DNA of 40,922 nt from Osedax symbiont Rs1 (GCA_000416275.1 ASZJ01000182.1:1-40922), one strand, 5' to 3'. Shown: positions 17,919 through 26,897, numbered from the stretch's first letter. The notes: generated by a model not told the origin, from the letters alone. Made by a program: numbers and translations.

Positions 17919-17941
17919 CTGGATCAAAAAAAGCTATCCAA
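17919..17941 (+). promoter_or_regulatory. Candidate LysR operator upstream of the LysR gene
   Basis: CTGGAT, 11 bases, ATCCAA: one mismatch from the perfect dyad at 29684-29706, and its spacer ends in the same AAAAGCT. It lies 138 bases upstream of the LysR start, a usual place for an autoregulatory site shared with a divergent gene. The divergent monooxygenase start is about 500 bases away, across the palindromic insertion. Confidence 0.55.
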
Positions 17942-18078
17942 GGAGCTTGGGCATGACAGTAGGGCGCTGCAAAAATTAAATGTAGGCTAACCTTTGTATA
18001 ATTATTTTTAATCTAGTATGGTTTTTAGTCCGAATTTACTAATGCAGAAGGATTTGCGTCAAATAAGAGCCTCACTAC

Positions 18079-19071
18079 ATGCATTTCACCTTAAAACACT
18101 TACGCTACTTCGTTAAAGCGGGTGAACACAGTAGTGTTACCCGTGCAGCCGAGGAGCTACATGTCTCACAGCCATCCATCTCATCAGCTATTCTGCACTT
18201 GGAAGACGTCACCGGATTACAACTGTTTGTACGCCATCACGCCCAGGGATTATCACTGACTGCCGCCGGGCGACAGTTCATCCTCAAGTCCAATCAGCTG
18301 TTACTGGATGCGGAGAACCTCGGGCGCTACGCCAATACGTTAGGGGAGGATATAGCGGGAACACTGCGGATCGTCAGCTTTCCCACTTTTACGCCGATAT
18401 TACTACCCTCGCTGATGAAGAAATTTATTGATAGCTACCCTGAGGTCAATATTGAGTGTGATGAAAAACATCAGAAAGACATCATTCAAAGCTTGGTAAG
18501 TGGCCATTATGAATTGGCTTTGACTTATGATTTACAACTACCTAGTGATATTGAGTTTGAAGCTATTATCGAATTTCCACCTTATGTGGCGCTAGCTAAA
18601 GATCATCCACTGGCGGACCGCACCGAGTTGTCACTGGCCGAATTAGCAGCGTACCCAATGGTGCTATTAGACTGGCCGATGAGCCGCGAGTATTTCTTCT
18701 CACTCTTTCTCAGCCAAAATGTGCAGCCCAACGTCGCCTACCGAGCACAATCATTGGGTATGGTCTCTGGCCTAGTCGCCAATGGCCTTGGCTACTCGCT
18801 TTTCAACACCCCACTGGTTAATAATTTGGCCCTAGATGGCAGAGAAATTGTCGCTATCCCGCTGCTTGAAAAACTGCTGCCACTGCGTTTAGGCGTGGCA
18901 AAAATTTCACGCTTACGCTCCACTCCCGTCGCCGATGCATTCATTAGCACTTTGAAAGAACACGCCTCAGAACTTGCACAATCGGTCTTTACCGATCAGC
19001 GCTTTTATAAGAACTTAGTGCAGGCTAACCACGATCAGACCAGCGCCGATGAAACAGGCTCTGCAACATAA
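18079..19071 (+). CDS. LysR-family transcriptional regulator
   Basis: A 330-aa LysR-type regulator. Residues 1-60 form the winged helix-turn-helix (LRYFVKAGEHSSVTRAAEELHVSQPSISSAI). Residues about 90-300 are the periplasmic-binding-protein-like effector domain (GTLRIVSFPTFTPILLPSLMKKF). It is divergent from the monooxygenase gene and precedes the aspartase/aldehyde dehydrogenase pair on the same strand. Candidate operators TTGGAT-N11-ATCCAA occur at its own promoter and at others in the region, so it is the likely local activator of amine catabolism. The inducer is unknown. Confidence 0.9.
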   Translation: MHFTLKHLRYFVKAGEHSSVTRAAEELHVSQPSISSAILHLEDVTGLQLFVRHHAQGLSLTAAGRQFILKSNQLLLDAENLGRYANTLGEDIAGTLRIVSFPTFTPILLPSLMKKFIDSYPEVNIECDEKHQKDIIQSLVSGHYELALTYDLQLPSDIEFEAIIEFPPYVALAKDHPLADRTELSLAELAAYPMVLLDWPMSREYFFSLFLSQNVQPNVAYRAQSLGMVSGLVANGLGYSLFNTPLVNNLALDGREIVAIPLLEKLLPLRLGVAKISRLRSTPVADAFISTLKEHASELAQSVFTDQRFYKNLVQANHDQTSADETGSAT

Positions 19072-19157
19072 TTGAGTCGCTATTAATGGCCGTCTCTGAT
19101 CAGAGCTGGTCGAGTATTGGTGTGTGTTTACAGTATTGAATGGCTGGTAAAACTCTC

Positions 19158-19180
19158 TTGGATAAGAATAAGTAATACTC
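19158..19180 (+). promoter_or_regulatory. Weak candidate LysR operator upstream of the aspartase
   Basis: TTGGAT, 11 bases, ATACTC. The left half-site is perfect and is flanked by CTC as in CTCTTGGATA; the right half is degraded. It lies 167 bases upstream of the aspartase start in a 275-base spacer that has no gene. Confidence 0.35.
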
Positions 19181-19346
19181 TTGAGATGTTTATAATATTT
19201 TACAAATGCAAGATCTATTCATAGTCTGGCAGGGCGATATCCACTTGCCCGCTCTATTCTCAATACCCAGTACCCAGTGCTGGTAAGCCTAAGGTATCGC
19301 GTACTATTCCATCGTATAAATACGCTCGAGGCGTAAGAGTGAATAA

Positions 19347-21200
19347 ATGAACGCCAATAATAAAAAATTAATCAAAACTGTCCTCAAGTGTGAATACTTA
19401 GCAGACAGTGAATTTAGTGAATTGCTAAAAATTTGCCGGGTAGTGTCGCAGGCAAAAAGCGCTTCACTGCCGATGCCTACCTCGCAGCAACTGACACTTT
19501 TACTGCTGGGACGCATCACTGCCTCCGCTAATAATCCATTGCCACTGGAGGCACCTGCACTAATTAGTTGTTTGCTTGTAGCGCCCATCAGCGACTCGAA
19601 AAGCCCGCTGCTCGCCATGCAATATCACGCCTTGACAGAAATGACGCTACTAGTGATTGAGCGCAAAGCCCTGCAACACTGGATGAGTATCTCATCGCGC
19701 ACCGCCGCTCTTGCCGCGCTTTTATTGCAGTGGGAAGAGCAGCGTCAGCAATGGCTGTTTGCCACGCAGCAGCACAGTATGCGCACAGAGCAAGATTTAC
19801 TCGGCGAGCGCGAGGTGTCCAACAGCGCGTTGTACGGTATACAAACCTTGCGTGCCATTGAAAATTTTGCCGTCACCGGCATTCAATTGCAGCACTTTCC
19901 CAAGCTGGTGGACGCGCTGGCCATGGTGAAAAAAGCGGCCGCCAAAGCCAATCGTAAACTGGCTATGCTCGACCAAACTAAAGCTGATGCTATTTGTCAG
20001 GCCTGTGATGAAATCATCGCCGGGCAGTGGCACTCTCATTTTGTGGTCGATGTCATTCAAGGGGGTGCCGGCACTTCTACTAATATGAATGCCAATGAGG
20101 TGATCGCTAATCGCGCGCTGGAAATACTGGGCCATAGACGCGGTGACTATCAACATTTACACCCTAATAATCACGTGAACTTATCGCAATCAACCAATGA
20201 TGCCTATCCCACAGCTATTCGCTTGGCGATACTGTTGAGCCATCAAGAGTATGTCAGTGCGCTGTCGGCGCTGTGCTATCAGTTCAAACAAAAAGCGGTT
20301 GAATTCTCGGACGTGATAAAGATGGGCCGCACGCAACTGCAAGATGCGGTTCCGATGACCTTGGGTCAAGAGTTTGACGCTTGGTATTTCACCATCAAAG
20401 AAGATATTGATGAAGTGCAAGATGTCGTAGCATACTTTCGTGAAATAAACCTGGGAGCTACTGCAATCGGCACCGGTATTAACACGGATCCCGAGTATTC
20501 AAGTTTAGTCATTGAAGAGCTATGTCAGATCAGTGGCAAAAATATGGTCGCGGCAAGGAACCTAATCGAAGCGACATCCGATATGGGCGCATTCATCACA
20601 TTTTCCAGCGTGCTGAAACGCAACGCAGTCAAAATTTCTAAAATTTGCAACGATTTACGGTTACTCTCCAGTGGTCCACGCGCAGGCTTTCAAGAAATAA
20701 ATTTGCCTGCCATGCAGCCAGGCAGCTCTATTATGCCGGGCAAGGTCAATCCAGTGATTCCCGAGATGGTCAATCAAGTGGCCTTCCAAGTGATCGGCAA
20801 CGATATCACGGTTACAATGGCGGCGGAGGCAGGGCAGTTACAACTCAATGTGATGGAGCCGGTTATCGCCTTTAACGTCCTGCAATCACTAGGTTTACAA
20901 ATTCGCGCCGTAGAGACACTGGCGAGCAAATGCATTTCAGGAATCACTGCAAACCGTGAACACTGCCTCAATACTGTCAATAACAGCATCGGTATAATTA
21001 CCGCACTCAACCCTTACATCGGTTACGACAACGCCACTCGACTAGCCAAGAAAGCGATGCAAGGCAACCACAGTGTGCGCGATTTAGTGTTGATAGAAGG
21101 CCTGCTAACACCAGAGGCACTGAACGATATTCTCAGTGTAGAAAACATGACGACACCGCGGCGGATCCGCGCCAATGCCGTGCACAGCGACGCTGTATAA
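19347..21200 (+). CDS. aspA: Aspartate ammonia-lyase with 144-residue N-terminal extension
   Basis: Catalyses L-aspartate to fumarate plus ammonia. Residues 145-617 match the E. coli enzyme: EQDLLGEREV, YGIQTLRAIENF, GGAGTSTNMNANEVIANRALE, GRTQLQDAVPMTLGQEF, and the superfamily signature with catalytic serine GSSIMPGKVN (459-468). These are aspartase rather than fumarase variants. The protein is 617 aa against about 478 usually. The extra N-terminus is open, follows an ATG, and has segments (LLLLGRITAS; MTLLVIERKALQHWM) that vaguely recall a cyclic-nucleotide-binding-type beta barrel, probably degenerate (inference). A lyase-only start at 19779 lacks a ribosome site. It lies 32 bases upstream of the aldehyde dehydrogenase, so probably one operon. 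Confidence 0.9.
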   Translation: MNANNKKLIKTVLKCEYLADSEFSELLKICRVVSQAKSASLPMPTSQQLTLLLLGRITASANNPLPLEAPALISCLLVAPISDSKSPLLAMQYHALTEMTLLVIERKALQHWMSISSRTAALAALLLQWEEQRQQWLFATQQHSMRTEQDLLGEREVSNSALYGIQTLRAIENFAVTGIQLQHFPKLVDALAMVKKAAAKANRKLAMLDQTKADAICQACDEIIAGQWHSHFVVDVIQGGAGTSTNMNANEVIANRALEILGHRRGDYQHLHPNNHVNLSQSTNDAYPTAIRLAILLSHQEYVSALSALCYQFKQKAVEFSDVIKMGRTQLQDAVPMTLGQEFDAWYFTIKEDIDEVQDVVAYFREINLGATAIGTGINTDPEYSSLVIEELCQISGKNMVAARNLIEATSDMGAFITFSSVLKRNAVKISKICNDLRLLSSGPRAGFQEINLPAMQPGSSIMPGKVNPVIPEMVNQVAFQVIGNDITVTMAAEAGQLQLNVMEPVIAFNVLQSLGLQIRAVETLASKCISGITANREHCLNTVNNSIGIITALNPYIGYDNATRLAKKAMQGNHSVRDLVLIEGLLTPEALNDILSVENMTTPRRIRANAVHSDAV

Positions 21201-21232
21201 CCCTTATTATTTGATCATCAAGGAAACGCTAT

Positions 21233-22717
21233 ATGACCATTCAAGACAAAGCTTACTGGCTAAAAAAACAAGCAAGTCTCAGCCTTAAATCTCAGGCGTT
21301 TATCAACGGCGAATTTTGTGACGCCAGCGATGGCGGTACTTATGACACCATCAATCCTGCCACGGGTGAGCTGCTGGCCGCCACTGCTGCCTGCACCGCG
21401 CAAGATGTCGATCGTGCAGTGCGTGCGGCGCGCGCCTCTTTTGACAGCGGTATCTGGGCCGACCAAGCACCGGGCGAGCGAAAAGCGGTACTCAAAAAAT
21501 TAGCCGCACTGATCATGGAAAATCATCAAGAGCTGGCGCTGCTAGAGAGCCTCAATGTCGGCAAGCCGATTCAAGATGCGATCAATATAGATATACCAGG
21601 TGCTGCTGGCTGCTTTGAGTGGTACGCCGAGGCTATCGATAAACTTTACGGTGAAGTGGCGCCGACTGATCGCAACAACATCGCCACCATTACCCGCGAA
21701 CCGGTCGGTGTGGTTGCCGCGGTGGTTCCCTGGAACTTCCCGCTGGATATTGCCGCGTGGAAATTAGCACCGGCGCTGATCAGCGGTAACTCAGTGGTAC
21801 TAAAGCCCGCCGAGCAGTCCCCACTCACAGTGCTGCGCTTGGCAGAATTAGCCAAGCAAGCAGGTTTGCCGGATGGCGTTTTCAACGTGGTGACAGGTCA
21901 CGGCCACATCGTCGGCAAGGCGCTGGGCATGCACATGGATGTCGACTGTCTCGCGTTTACCGGCTCCACTCGAGTCGGGAAAATGTTTATGGGCTACTCA
22001 GCAGAGTCTAACATGAAGCAAATCTGGCCTGAAACAGGTGGCAAGAGCCCTAATTTAATCTTCGCCGACTGCGACCTCGACGACGCCGTTGAGCACGCCG
22101 CAATGGGAATCTTCTTCAATCAAGGCGAAGTATGTTCCGCTAACTCACGTATTTTGGTCGACAACAGCATCAAACAGGCCTTCACTGAAAAATTTGTCGC
22201 CAAGGCACAAAGCATGAAAGTGGGCGACCCGCTAGAAGCTGATACTCAAGTGGGCGCACTGATCGACATGAACCACGCTGAAAATGTGCGCAGCTGCATC
22301 ACCAAGGCACAAAGTGAAGGCGCCACTTTACTAACCGGTAAAATTGGTGATCACAGCAGTACCGTCGTGACTCCTACCGTGTTTGGTGATGTCACCCCGC
22401 AAATGGCTATCGCCCGCGATGAGGTCTTCGGTCCAGTCGCGGCGATCTTAGGTTTTGATACAGAAGAGGAGGCGGTGGCACTGGCCAACGATTCAATCTA
22501 CGGCTTGGCGGCCTCAGTGTGGACAGCGAACCTGAGTCGAGCGCATCGCGTCAGCAAGCGCTTAAAAGCAGGCACTGTTTCCGTCAATACCATGGATGCG
22601 CTAGATTTCAGCACGCCTTTTGGCGGCTTTAAACAATCGGGATTTGGCAGGGATTTATCATTACACGCACTGGATAAGTTTACCCAGCTGAAGACTACTT
22701 GGATTAAATTGAGCTAA
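21233..22717 (+). CDS. puuC: Aldehyde dehydrogenase, PuuC/KauB-like
   Basis: NAD(P)-dependent aldehyde dehydrogenase (494 aa) closely resembling E. coli PuuC in length and sequence: AYWLKKQASLSL start, FINGEF, EWYAEAIDKLYGEVAP, VPWNFPL, and end SLHALDKFTQLKTTWIKL. The catalytic Cys301 lies in NQGEVCSANSR and the general-base Glu267 in PETGGKSPN. PuuC oxidises gamma-glutamyl-aminobutyraldehyde and related amino-aldehydes. No glutamylating enzymes (puuA, puuD) are present, so here it more likely oxidises the free amino-aldehyde made by the aminotransferase at 25328-26731. The ectoine-pathway enzyme DoeC belongs to the same family and cannot be excluded. Confidence 0.88.
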   Translation: MTIQDKAYWLKKQASLSLKSQAFINGEFCDASDGGTYDTINPATGELLAATAACTAQDVDRAVRAARASFDSGIWADQAPGERKAVLKKLAALIMENHQELALLESLNVGKPIQDAINIDIPGAAGCFEWYAEAIDKLYGEVAPTDRNNIATITREPVGVVAAVVPWNFPLDIAAWKLAPALISGNSVVLKPAEQSPLTVLRLAELAKQAGLPDGVFNVVTGHGHIVGKALGMHMDVDCLAFTGSTRVGKMFMGYSAESNMKQIWPETGGKSPNLIFADCDLDDAVEHAAMGIFFNQGEVCSANSRILVDNSIKQAFTEKFVAKAQSMKVGDPLEADTQVGALIDMNHAENVRSCITKAQSEGATLLTGKIGDHSSTVVTPTVFGDVTPQMAIARDEVFGPVAAILGFDTEEEAVALANDSIYGLAASVWTANLSRAHRVSKRLKAGTVSVNTMDALDFSTPFGGFKQSGFGRDLSLHALDKFTQLKTTWIKLS

Positions 22718-22748
22718 ATTTTTATTTTTCTTTTTCTTTTTCTTTTTC

Positions 22749-22765
22749 GCCAGCGCTATGCTGGC
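22749..22765 (+). repeat. Hairpin after a TTTTTC repeat tract
   Basis: GCCAGC, a 5-base loop, GCTGGC directly follows a pyrimidine tract made of repeated TTTTTC units (about 22724-22748) immediately downstream of the aldehyde dehydrogenase stop. Together with the terminator at 22786 it probably ends the aspartase operon transcript. Confidence 0.5.
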
Positions 22766-22785
22766 AAGCATTTCGATCATTGTTT

Positions 22786-22815
22786 GCCCTCGGCCTATGT
22801 CGAGGGCTTTTTTTT
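22786..22815 (+). terminator. Rho-independent terminator of the aspartase/aldehyde dehydrogenase operon
   Basis: GCCCTCG and CGAGGGC form a 7-bp GC-rich stem with an 8-base loop, directly followed by eight T residues: a classical intrinsic terminator 69 bases after the stop codon. Confidence 0.9.
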
Positions 22816-22923
22816 GCCCGGTGAAGCTACCAAATTAGTATTCAGTAAAGGTCGTTGTGTTCAACGGTGAGGTCTGATAAGAGCAGTGTGCACAAGCAAC
22901 GTTCTAGACCCTCGTTATCTGCT

Positions 22924-23595
22924 TTATATCTGTGATTTAAGGTTCTGTAAATAATGTATAAGATCAATGATATGTGTAGAAGGGTTGTCCGTATTGCTTT
23001 GTTTCGCTTGCCTGTTTACTCGTATGGCATTGGCTTTAGCGAATTCAGTCTGCGGATGAAGCTGCTTAAATATCCCCGCATCTCCTTTTTTATATCCGGG
23101 GATATATTGTTTTAAATCTCGAATAACAAGGTCTGCAGCACTATTCTTCCCAGTTGGTTCGTAGGGTTTCGTTGTCGGATTAAAATGTAATATTAGCCAA
23201 AATTCGAAACATGGAACAGATGAGGCATGAAAGAATATATCTCTAGGCTTATGATTATTTATTGTGGTTACTGTATCGCCAAAAGTTGAGTGAGTGTCTT
23301 TATCAAAAACACAATAGACTCTATCGAAAGGGTCTCCTCGATTCTCTTCTATTGAATAAAGTTCTAATGCTTTAATTAAAACATTCTTAGGGCTAGATCC
23401 ACAGCTACCGTCAATTTCGACGTTGGCAGTATTTAATTGATAGTAGGCAACCAACTCTTTAAAATAGTTAGGTTCTGTTTTTTCTCCTTCACACACAATG
23501 AGAACTTTTTGGTAGGTTGCTCTTTTTGCTTTCCGTCGTTCTAAATCAGTAGATATTTTTGCCTTTCTTTTGTGAAACAGATTTTCAGAGCCCAT
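22924..23595 (-). CDS. rloB: RloB/AbiLii family TOPRIM-like protein
   Basis: A 223-aa RloB-like protein, the second gene of a two-gene module. VLIVCEGEKTEPNYF (31-45) and VYCVFDKDTH (93-102) supply an acidic E...DxD pattern (Glu36, Asp98, Asp100) as in TOPRIM nuclease folds. CFEFWLILHF then PYEPTGKNSAADLV is typical of RloB. RloB is known from RloA/RloB pairs near restriction loci and as AbiLii in the AbiL abortive-infection system. The start codon overlaps the rloA stop, so the proteins are likely made in fixed ratio and act together. The enzymatic activity is inferred from the fold. Confidence 0.85.
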   Translation of the reverse strand: MGSENLFHKRKAKISTDLERRKAKRATYQKVLIVCEGEKTEPNYFKELVAYYQLNTANVEIDGSCGSSPKNVLIKALELYSIEENRGDPFDRVYCVFDKDTHSTFGDTVTTINNHKPRDIFFHASSVPCFEFWLILHFNPTTKPYEPTGKNSAADLVIRDLKQYIPGYKKGDAGIFKQLHPQTEFAKANAIRVNRQAKQSNTDNPSTHIIDLIHYLQNLKSQI

Positions 23596-24872
23596 TATAA
23601 TTCCTCATCAAGACTGAAACTCTTGATGAAAGGAAGAGCTCCATAACGTCCAGATAAATACCCTAACTCGATATTCTCTCTTTCTTTTCTAGGGCTAAAA
23701 TCTGTAAGGGGGTACAATGAAGTTGCTTGCCCATTATCTTTTTCACAAAACCAAATTTGATCTCTCCTAAAGACGTCTTGATTTAGGATCGATGTCTCAT
23801 GTGTGGTGAAAATCAACTGGGCATTATTTGGATTTGTATTCTTATTATGAAATAGATCAACAAGATATTTCACCATATTTGGATGCAAGCTATCATGCAA
23901 TTCATCTATAACGAGAATATATCCGTGCTTAAGAGTATCTAGCCATGGACCTGCAAAAGAAAAAAACTTTTTAGTGCCTTCAGATTCCTCATCAAAATCT
24001 AGACTTACTAAATCATCATTCGAGCTTTTGTGGACAGTCTTAATTTTTAATAATTCTTTTCCTTCTAGCTCTTTGATAATTTTTTCTCTAGCCTCTTTTG
24101 GGATCTCATCAGGAAGAGAGTCCGGATCGAATTTCTCCTTATCAATTTGAATATCATGAATGTCAAAATCTGCTGATTTTAGGAATGACAAAATTTTATT
24201 CTTCAAGTCTTTCTTCTGACATAAAGAGGCTGTGAAACTTGGACCCCAATCACCGCTGCTTGCTACCCTCAACTTATTTCTAAACCAGTTGTATACAGGT
24301 TTAAGTTGTTCGCTATTTAATTGAATGGCTGTAGAAAGTAATAAAGCGTTTGATCTCGTAGCTTGTTGCCATACGGACTTCTGTCCTAATAAAGAGTCAC
24401 CAAATTTAAATACTTGAGATTTGGTTTTAGGGTCAAATGCACGGTTAAACCACTTTTGCGGGCGCCCTTTAGGGTATGCAATTAGCCATTCCTCTAAAAT
24501 TTTTTTACTTGTTGCAGTAAATCCATATTGATAGCGAACTCCTTCGCTAATAAACACAATCTCAAATTCAGAAGGTTCTTCAGATGATAATTTATCAAAA
24601 AGGAAAGGAGATACAGGAATGTCATCTCCTTCTTGAGAAGATGCGGATTTTAAGACAATAGTATCCATTACATCTAATGCCTTAATTACATTTGATTTTC
24701 CAGCCGCGTTTGCACCATAAATAGCAGCAGAACGGACTAATTCAATGCTTCCAGGGGCTTCGGGTAAAAAGCAATTTGTTTGTTCAAGCTCACTCCCTTT
24801 TGCTTTAGCAAGACTTAGGGTTTGAGGCTCTTTGATTGAACGGAAGTTTCCTACCGTAAATTCGATTAACAT
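23595..24872 (-). CDS. rloA: RloA/AbiLi-like AAA (ABC/OLD-type) ATPase
   Basis: A 425-aa ATPase of the AAA_15/AAA_21 (OLD, SMC-like) type. It has the N-terminal IEFTVGNFRSIKEPQTLSL start, Walker A GANAAGKS (53-60), Walker B ILVIDELHDSLHP (about 310-322) and a downstream LIFTTHETSIL switch histidine. It probably dimerises on ATP and senses or gates the RloB effector. The two genes are more AT-rich than the flanking catabolic genes and sit between divergently regulated members of the amine cluster, pointing to acquisition. Expected role: phage defence by abortive infection, inferred from the family. Confidence 0.87.
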   Translation of the reverse strand: MLIEFTVGNFRSIKEPQTLSLAKAKGSELEQTNCFLPEAPGSIELVRSAAIYGANAAGKSNVIKALDVMDTIVLKSASSQEGDDIPVSPFLFDKLSSEEPSEFEIVFISEGVRYQYGFTATSKKILEEWLIAYPKGRPQKWFNRAFDPKTKSQVFKFGDSLLGQKSVWQQATRSNALLLSTAIQLNSEQLKPVYNWFRNKLRVASSGDWGPSFTASLCQKKDLKNKILSFLKSADFDIHDIQIDKEKFDPDSLPDEIPKEAREKIIKELEGKELLKIKTVHKSSNDDLVSLDFDEESEGTKKFFSFAGPWLDTLKHGYILVIDELHDSLHPNMVKYLVDLFHNKNTNPNNAQLIFTTHETSILNQDVFRRDQIWFCEKDNGQATSLYPLTDFSPRKERENIELGYLSGRYGALPFIKSFSLDEEL

Positions 24873-25272
24873 TTGAGCAACCTATTTAATAGTTGTTTTT
24901 GGTAAATAATTTCAATTCTAGCAGTGCAAGAAGAGTTGGACCTAATTAAGATTAGTTTTTTGCGCGAAAAGTTCAATAATAATGTTTTAACTGGTAGTTA
25001 ATAGCAAGTAGAAGTTTTCCCTCCACAAATTGTGGGGTGTGTCTGATAGGTAATTAGCGCAATAACGGCCTCAATTCAGACAAGCGATAGCACATTTTAT
25101 TCAGCAGCTGGCGAAAAAATCACGCGAGCATAAGTTGATGGATGATCCGGTAGTAGTGTTAAAGGTTTAGTCTTTGAAAGCTAGTATTGATGCGTAAGTT
25201 AAAACTAAAGCAGTTAAAAGCTTTGCTGAATTGCACAGAGAGTCCTAACCACAATAATGCTGGGCAGTCGGC
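24873..25272. other. Gene-free spacer upstream of the RloAB pair
   Basis: 400 bases between the start of rloA and the terminator of the aminotransferase gene. It should hold the rloAB promoter. AT-rich sequence at 24940-25030 is the likely site, but no clear -35/-10 pair stands out. No recognisable gene, repeat or attachment site was seen. Confidence 0.4.
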
Positions 25273-25299
25273 AAAAAAATCCCCGCACTTGGCGGGGAT
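25273..25299 (-). terminator. Rho-independent terminator of the aminotransferase gene
   Basis: On the minus strand ATCCCCGC and GCGGGGAT form an 8-bp stem with a 5-base loop, followed by six or more T residues (A-run at 25273-25278 on +). It lies 28 bases after the aminotransferase stop. Confidence 0.9.
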
Positions 25300-25327
25300 A
25301 TCTAACGGGCGTATCGACTGTTATTGC

Positions 25328-26731
25328 TTATAAAAAGCCTTCGGCCTTAAGATCAGCGGTAGTTGCTTCGATACTTTCACGCAGCGTCGCTACTAGAAAA
25401 TCGATATGTTCTTTGGTGAGGGTCAAAGGTGGTGAGAGTACGTTCATATGCGCTAGTGGGCGTACGATCAGGCCGCGCTCTTGGCAGTGATCGGCGATGC
25501 GATTGCCGACTTTGGCATCTCCATCGATCAGCTGTTTGGTTTTTTTGTCTGCAACGTTTTCGATACACATCATGAACTTGCGACCGCGCACATCACCAAC
25601 GATCTGCAAGTCACTCAAGGTTTTGACCTGCGCCTCGAAGTAAGCGCCCATCTCTTTAACGTTTTCACAGATGTTTTCACGTTCCATGATCTCGATGTTC
25701 TTGTTTGCCGCCGCGCAACTTACCGGGTGTCCCGAGTATGTGTAGCCGTGGGTAAACATCGCGCCATCGGCTTGTGGCACACTGATTACATCGTAGATTT
25801 TGTCCGAGAGGATAGTGGCACCTAGTGGTAGGTAACCAGAGGTCAAACCTTTGGCGCAGGTGATCATATCCGGTACGATGCCGAATTCATCTTCAGAGGC
25901 AAACATGTGACCTAGGCGACCGAAAGCGGTGACTACCTCGTCGGATACATAGAGCACGTCATACTTGTGACAAACATCAAGGGTGCGCTTGTGATAACCC
26001 TCTGGTGGCACAATCACGCCACCGGCACCCATGATTGGCTCGGCAAAGAATACGGCAACATTGTCGGCGCCTAATTGAAGAATTTTATCTTCTAGCTCTT
26101 GTACTTTCTCATCGCAAAAATCTTCAATACTCTGCTCATCCGGGCGACGGTAAGGGTTGGGGCAAGAGATGTGGTGAACTAGTTGTTCATCGATATCAAA
26201 GCCGATGTGATCAAACTTAACACCGGTAATCGACATCGCTAAATAGGTACTACCGTGGTAGCCATCGATGCGTGAGATGATCTTTTTCTTCGATGTTTTA
26301 CCTAACTGGTTAAAGTAAAAGTGAATAATTCTAACCGCAGTATCGTTGGCGACAGAGCCGCCACAGCCGTAGAAAACATGGTTTAGATTACCCGGTGCCA
26401 ATTCCGCTAACTTGGCTGAAAGTTGCGCCGCCGGAATAGTAGTGTGGTGGCCAAAACTAGAATAATAGGGGATCTTGCAAATTTGCTCGGCAATTGCCTC
26501 CGCCATTTCTTTACGTGCATAGCCTATATTGACACACCAAAGCCCGCCAATACCATCTAGATACTTGCGACCTTCGCCGTCGATAACATGCACATTGTCA
26601 CTGTCGGCCAGAATCATTGAACCGCTTTCTTTAAAGGTAGAAAAGTCTGTCCATGGGTGAATATGGTGGTCTTTGTCCTGTTGCCACACTTGTTGCATAT
26701 CGACGTTGGGGATGTTTTTATTGTCGGACAT
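25328..26731 (-). CDS. Class III aminotransferase (putrescine/omega-amine type, SpuC-like)
   Basis: PLP-dependent class III aminotransferase, 467 aa. Family landmarks: DHHIHPWTDF near the start, YLDGIGGLWCVNIGY, IDGYHGSTYLAMS, FAEPIMGAGGVIVPPEGY, and DEVVTAFGRLG. The PLP lysine is Lys294 in CAKGLTSGYLPLG. The closest characterised type I recognise is Pseudomonas SpuC (putrescine/polyamine:pyruvate). Ectoine-pathway DoeD and taurine-type transaminases are similar, so the amine substrate remains open. AGGAGA precedes the ATG. It would make the amino-aldehyde used by the PuuC-like dehydrogenase, and is separated from that gene by the RloAB insertion. Confidence 0.88.
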   Translation of the reverse strand: MSDNKNIPNVDMQQVWQQDKDHHIHPWTDFSTFKESGSMILADSDNVHVIDGEGRKYLDGIGGLWCVNIGYARKEMAEAIAEQICKIPYYSSFGHHTTIPAAQLSAKLAELAPGNLNHVFYGCGGSVANDTAVRIIHFYFNQLGKTSKKKIISRIDGYHGSTYLAMSITGVKFDHIGFDIDEQLVHHISCPNPYRRPDEQSIEDFCDEKVQELEDKILQLGADNVAVFFAEPIMGAGGVIVPPEGYHKRTLDVCHKYDVLYVSDEVVTAFGRLGHMFASEDEFGIVPDMITCAKGLTSGYLPLGATILSDKIYDVISVPQADGAMFTHGYTYSGHPVSCAAANKNIEIMERENICENVKEMGAYFEAQVKTLSDLQIVGDVRGRKFMMCIENVADKKTKQLIDGDAKVGNRIADHCQERGLIVRPLAHMNVLSPPLTLTKEHIDFLVATLRESIEATTADLKAEGFL

Positions 26732-26818
26732 ATTAATTTCTCCTGATGATGAATTTTACCGATTCAGCTATGCTGCCATTACTTGGCATCGGTCAAATAT
26801 TAGTTTTTGTTGGTCGGA

Positions 26819-26840
26819 ATTAATATAAGCGCATATTAAT
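26819..26840. promoter_or_regulatory. AT-rich palindrome upstream of the aminotransferase
   Basis: ATTAATAT, 6 bases, ATATTAAT: a perfect 8-bp inverted repeat about 90 bases upstream of the aminotransferase ATG. The position fits an operator. It does not match the TTGGAT-N11-ATCCAA dyad, so if functional it would serve another regulator. Confidence 0.35.
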
Positions 26841-26897
26841 GCCTGATTTTTCAAACTCTTAGTATAATTAACTAGGGAGCTGTATCGACTGCTATGA

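Larger units (their letters stand above)
17417..18078. other. Divergent intergenic region between monooxygenase and LysR gene
   Basis: A 660-base gene-free stretch that contains, in order, a long nested palindrome (17556-17651), a CGCAGATCTGCG palindrome with a GTGCCC/TGGGTA unit (17730-17763), a single perfect DnaA-box sequence TTATCCACA (17772-17780) and a LysR-type dyad (17919-17941). The 60-aa open frame at 17519-17701 merely spans the palindrome and is not called. Confidence 0.55.

Noticed and set aside
19779-21200. Aspartase starting at the internal ATG (lyase domain only)
   Set aside because: No ribosome binding site upstream and the longer frame is uninterrupted; the extension is kept.
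22690-22720. TTGGATTAAATTGAGCT at the end of the aldehyde dehydrogenase as another LysR dyad
   Set aside because: The right half-site is absent and it lies within coding sequence; a chance half-match.
25020-25120. GGGTGTGTCTGATAGG-like sequence as an IS end
   Set aside because: No inverted partner, target duplication or transposase remnant was found.
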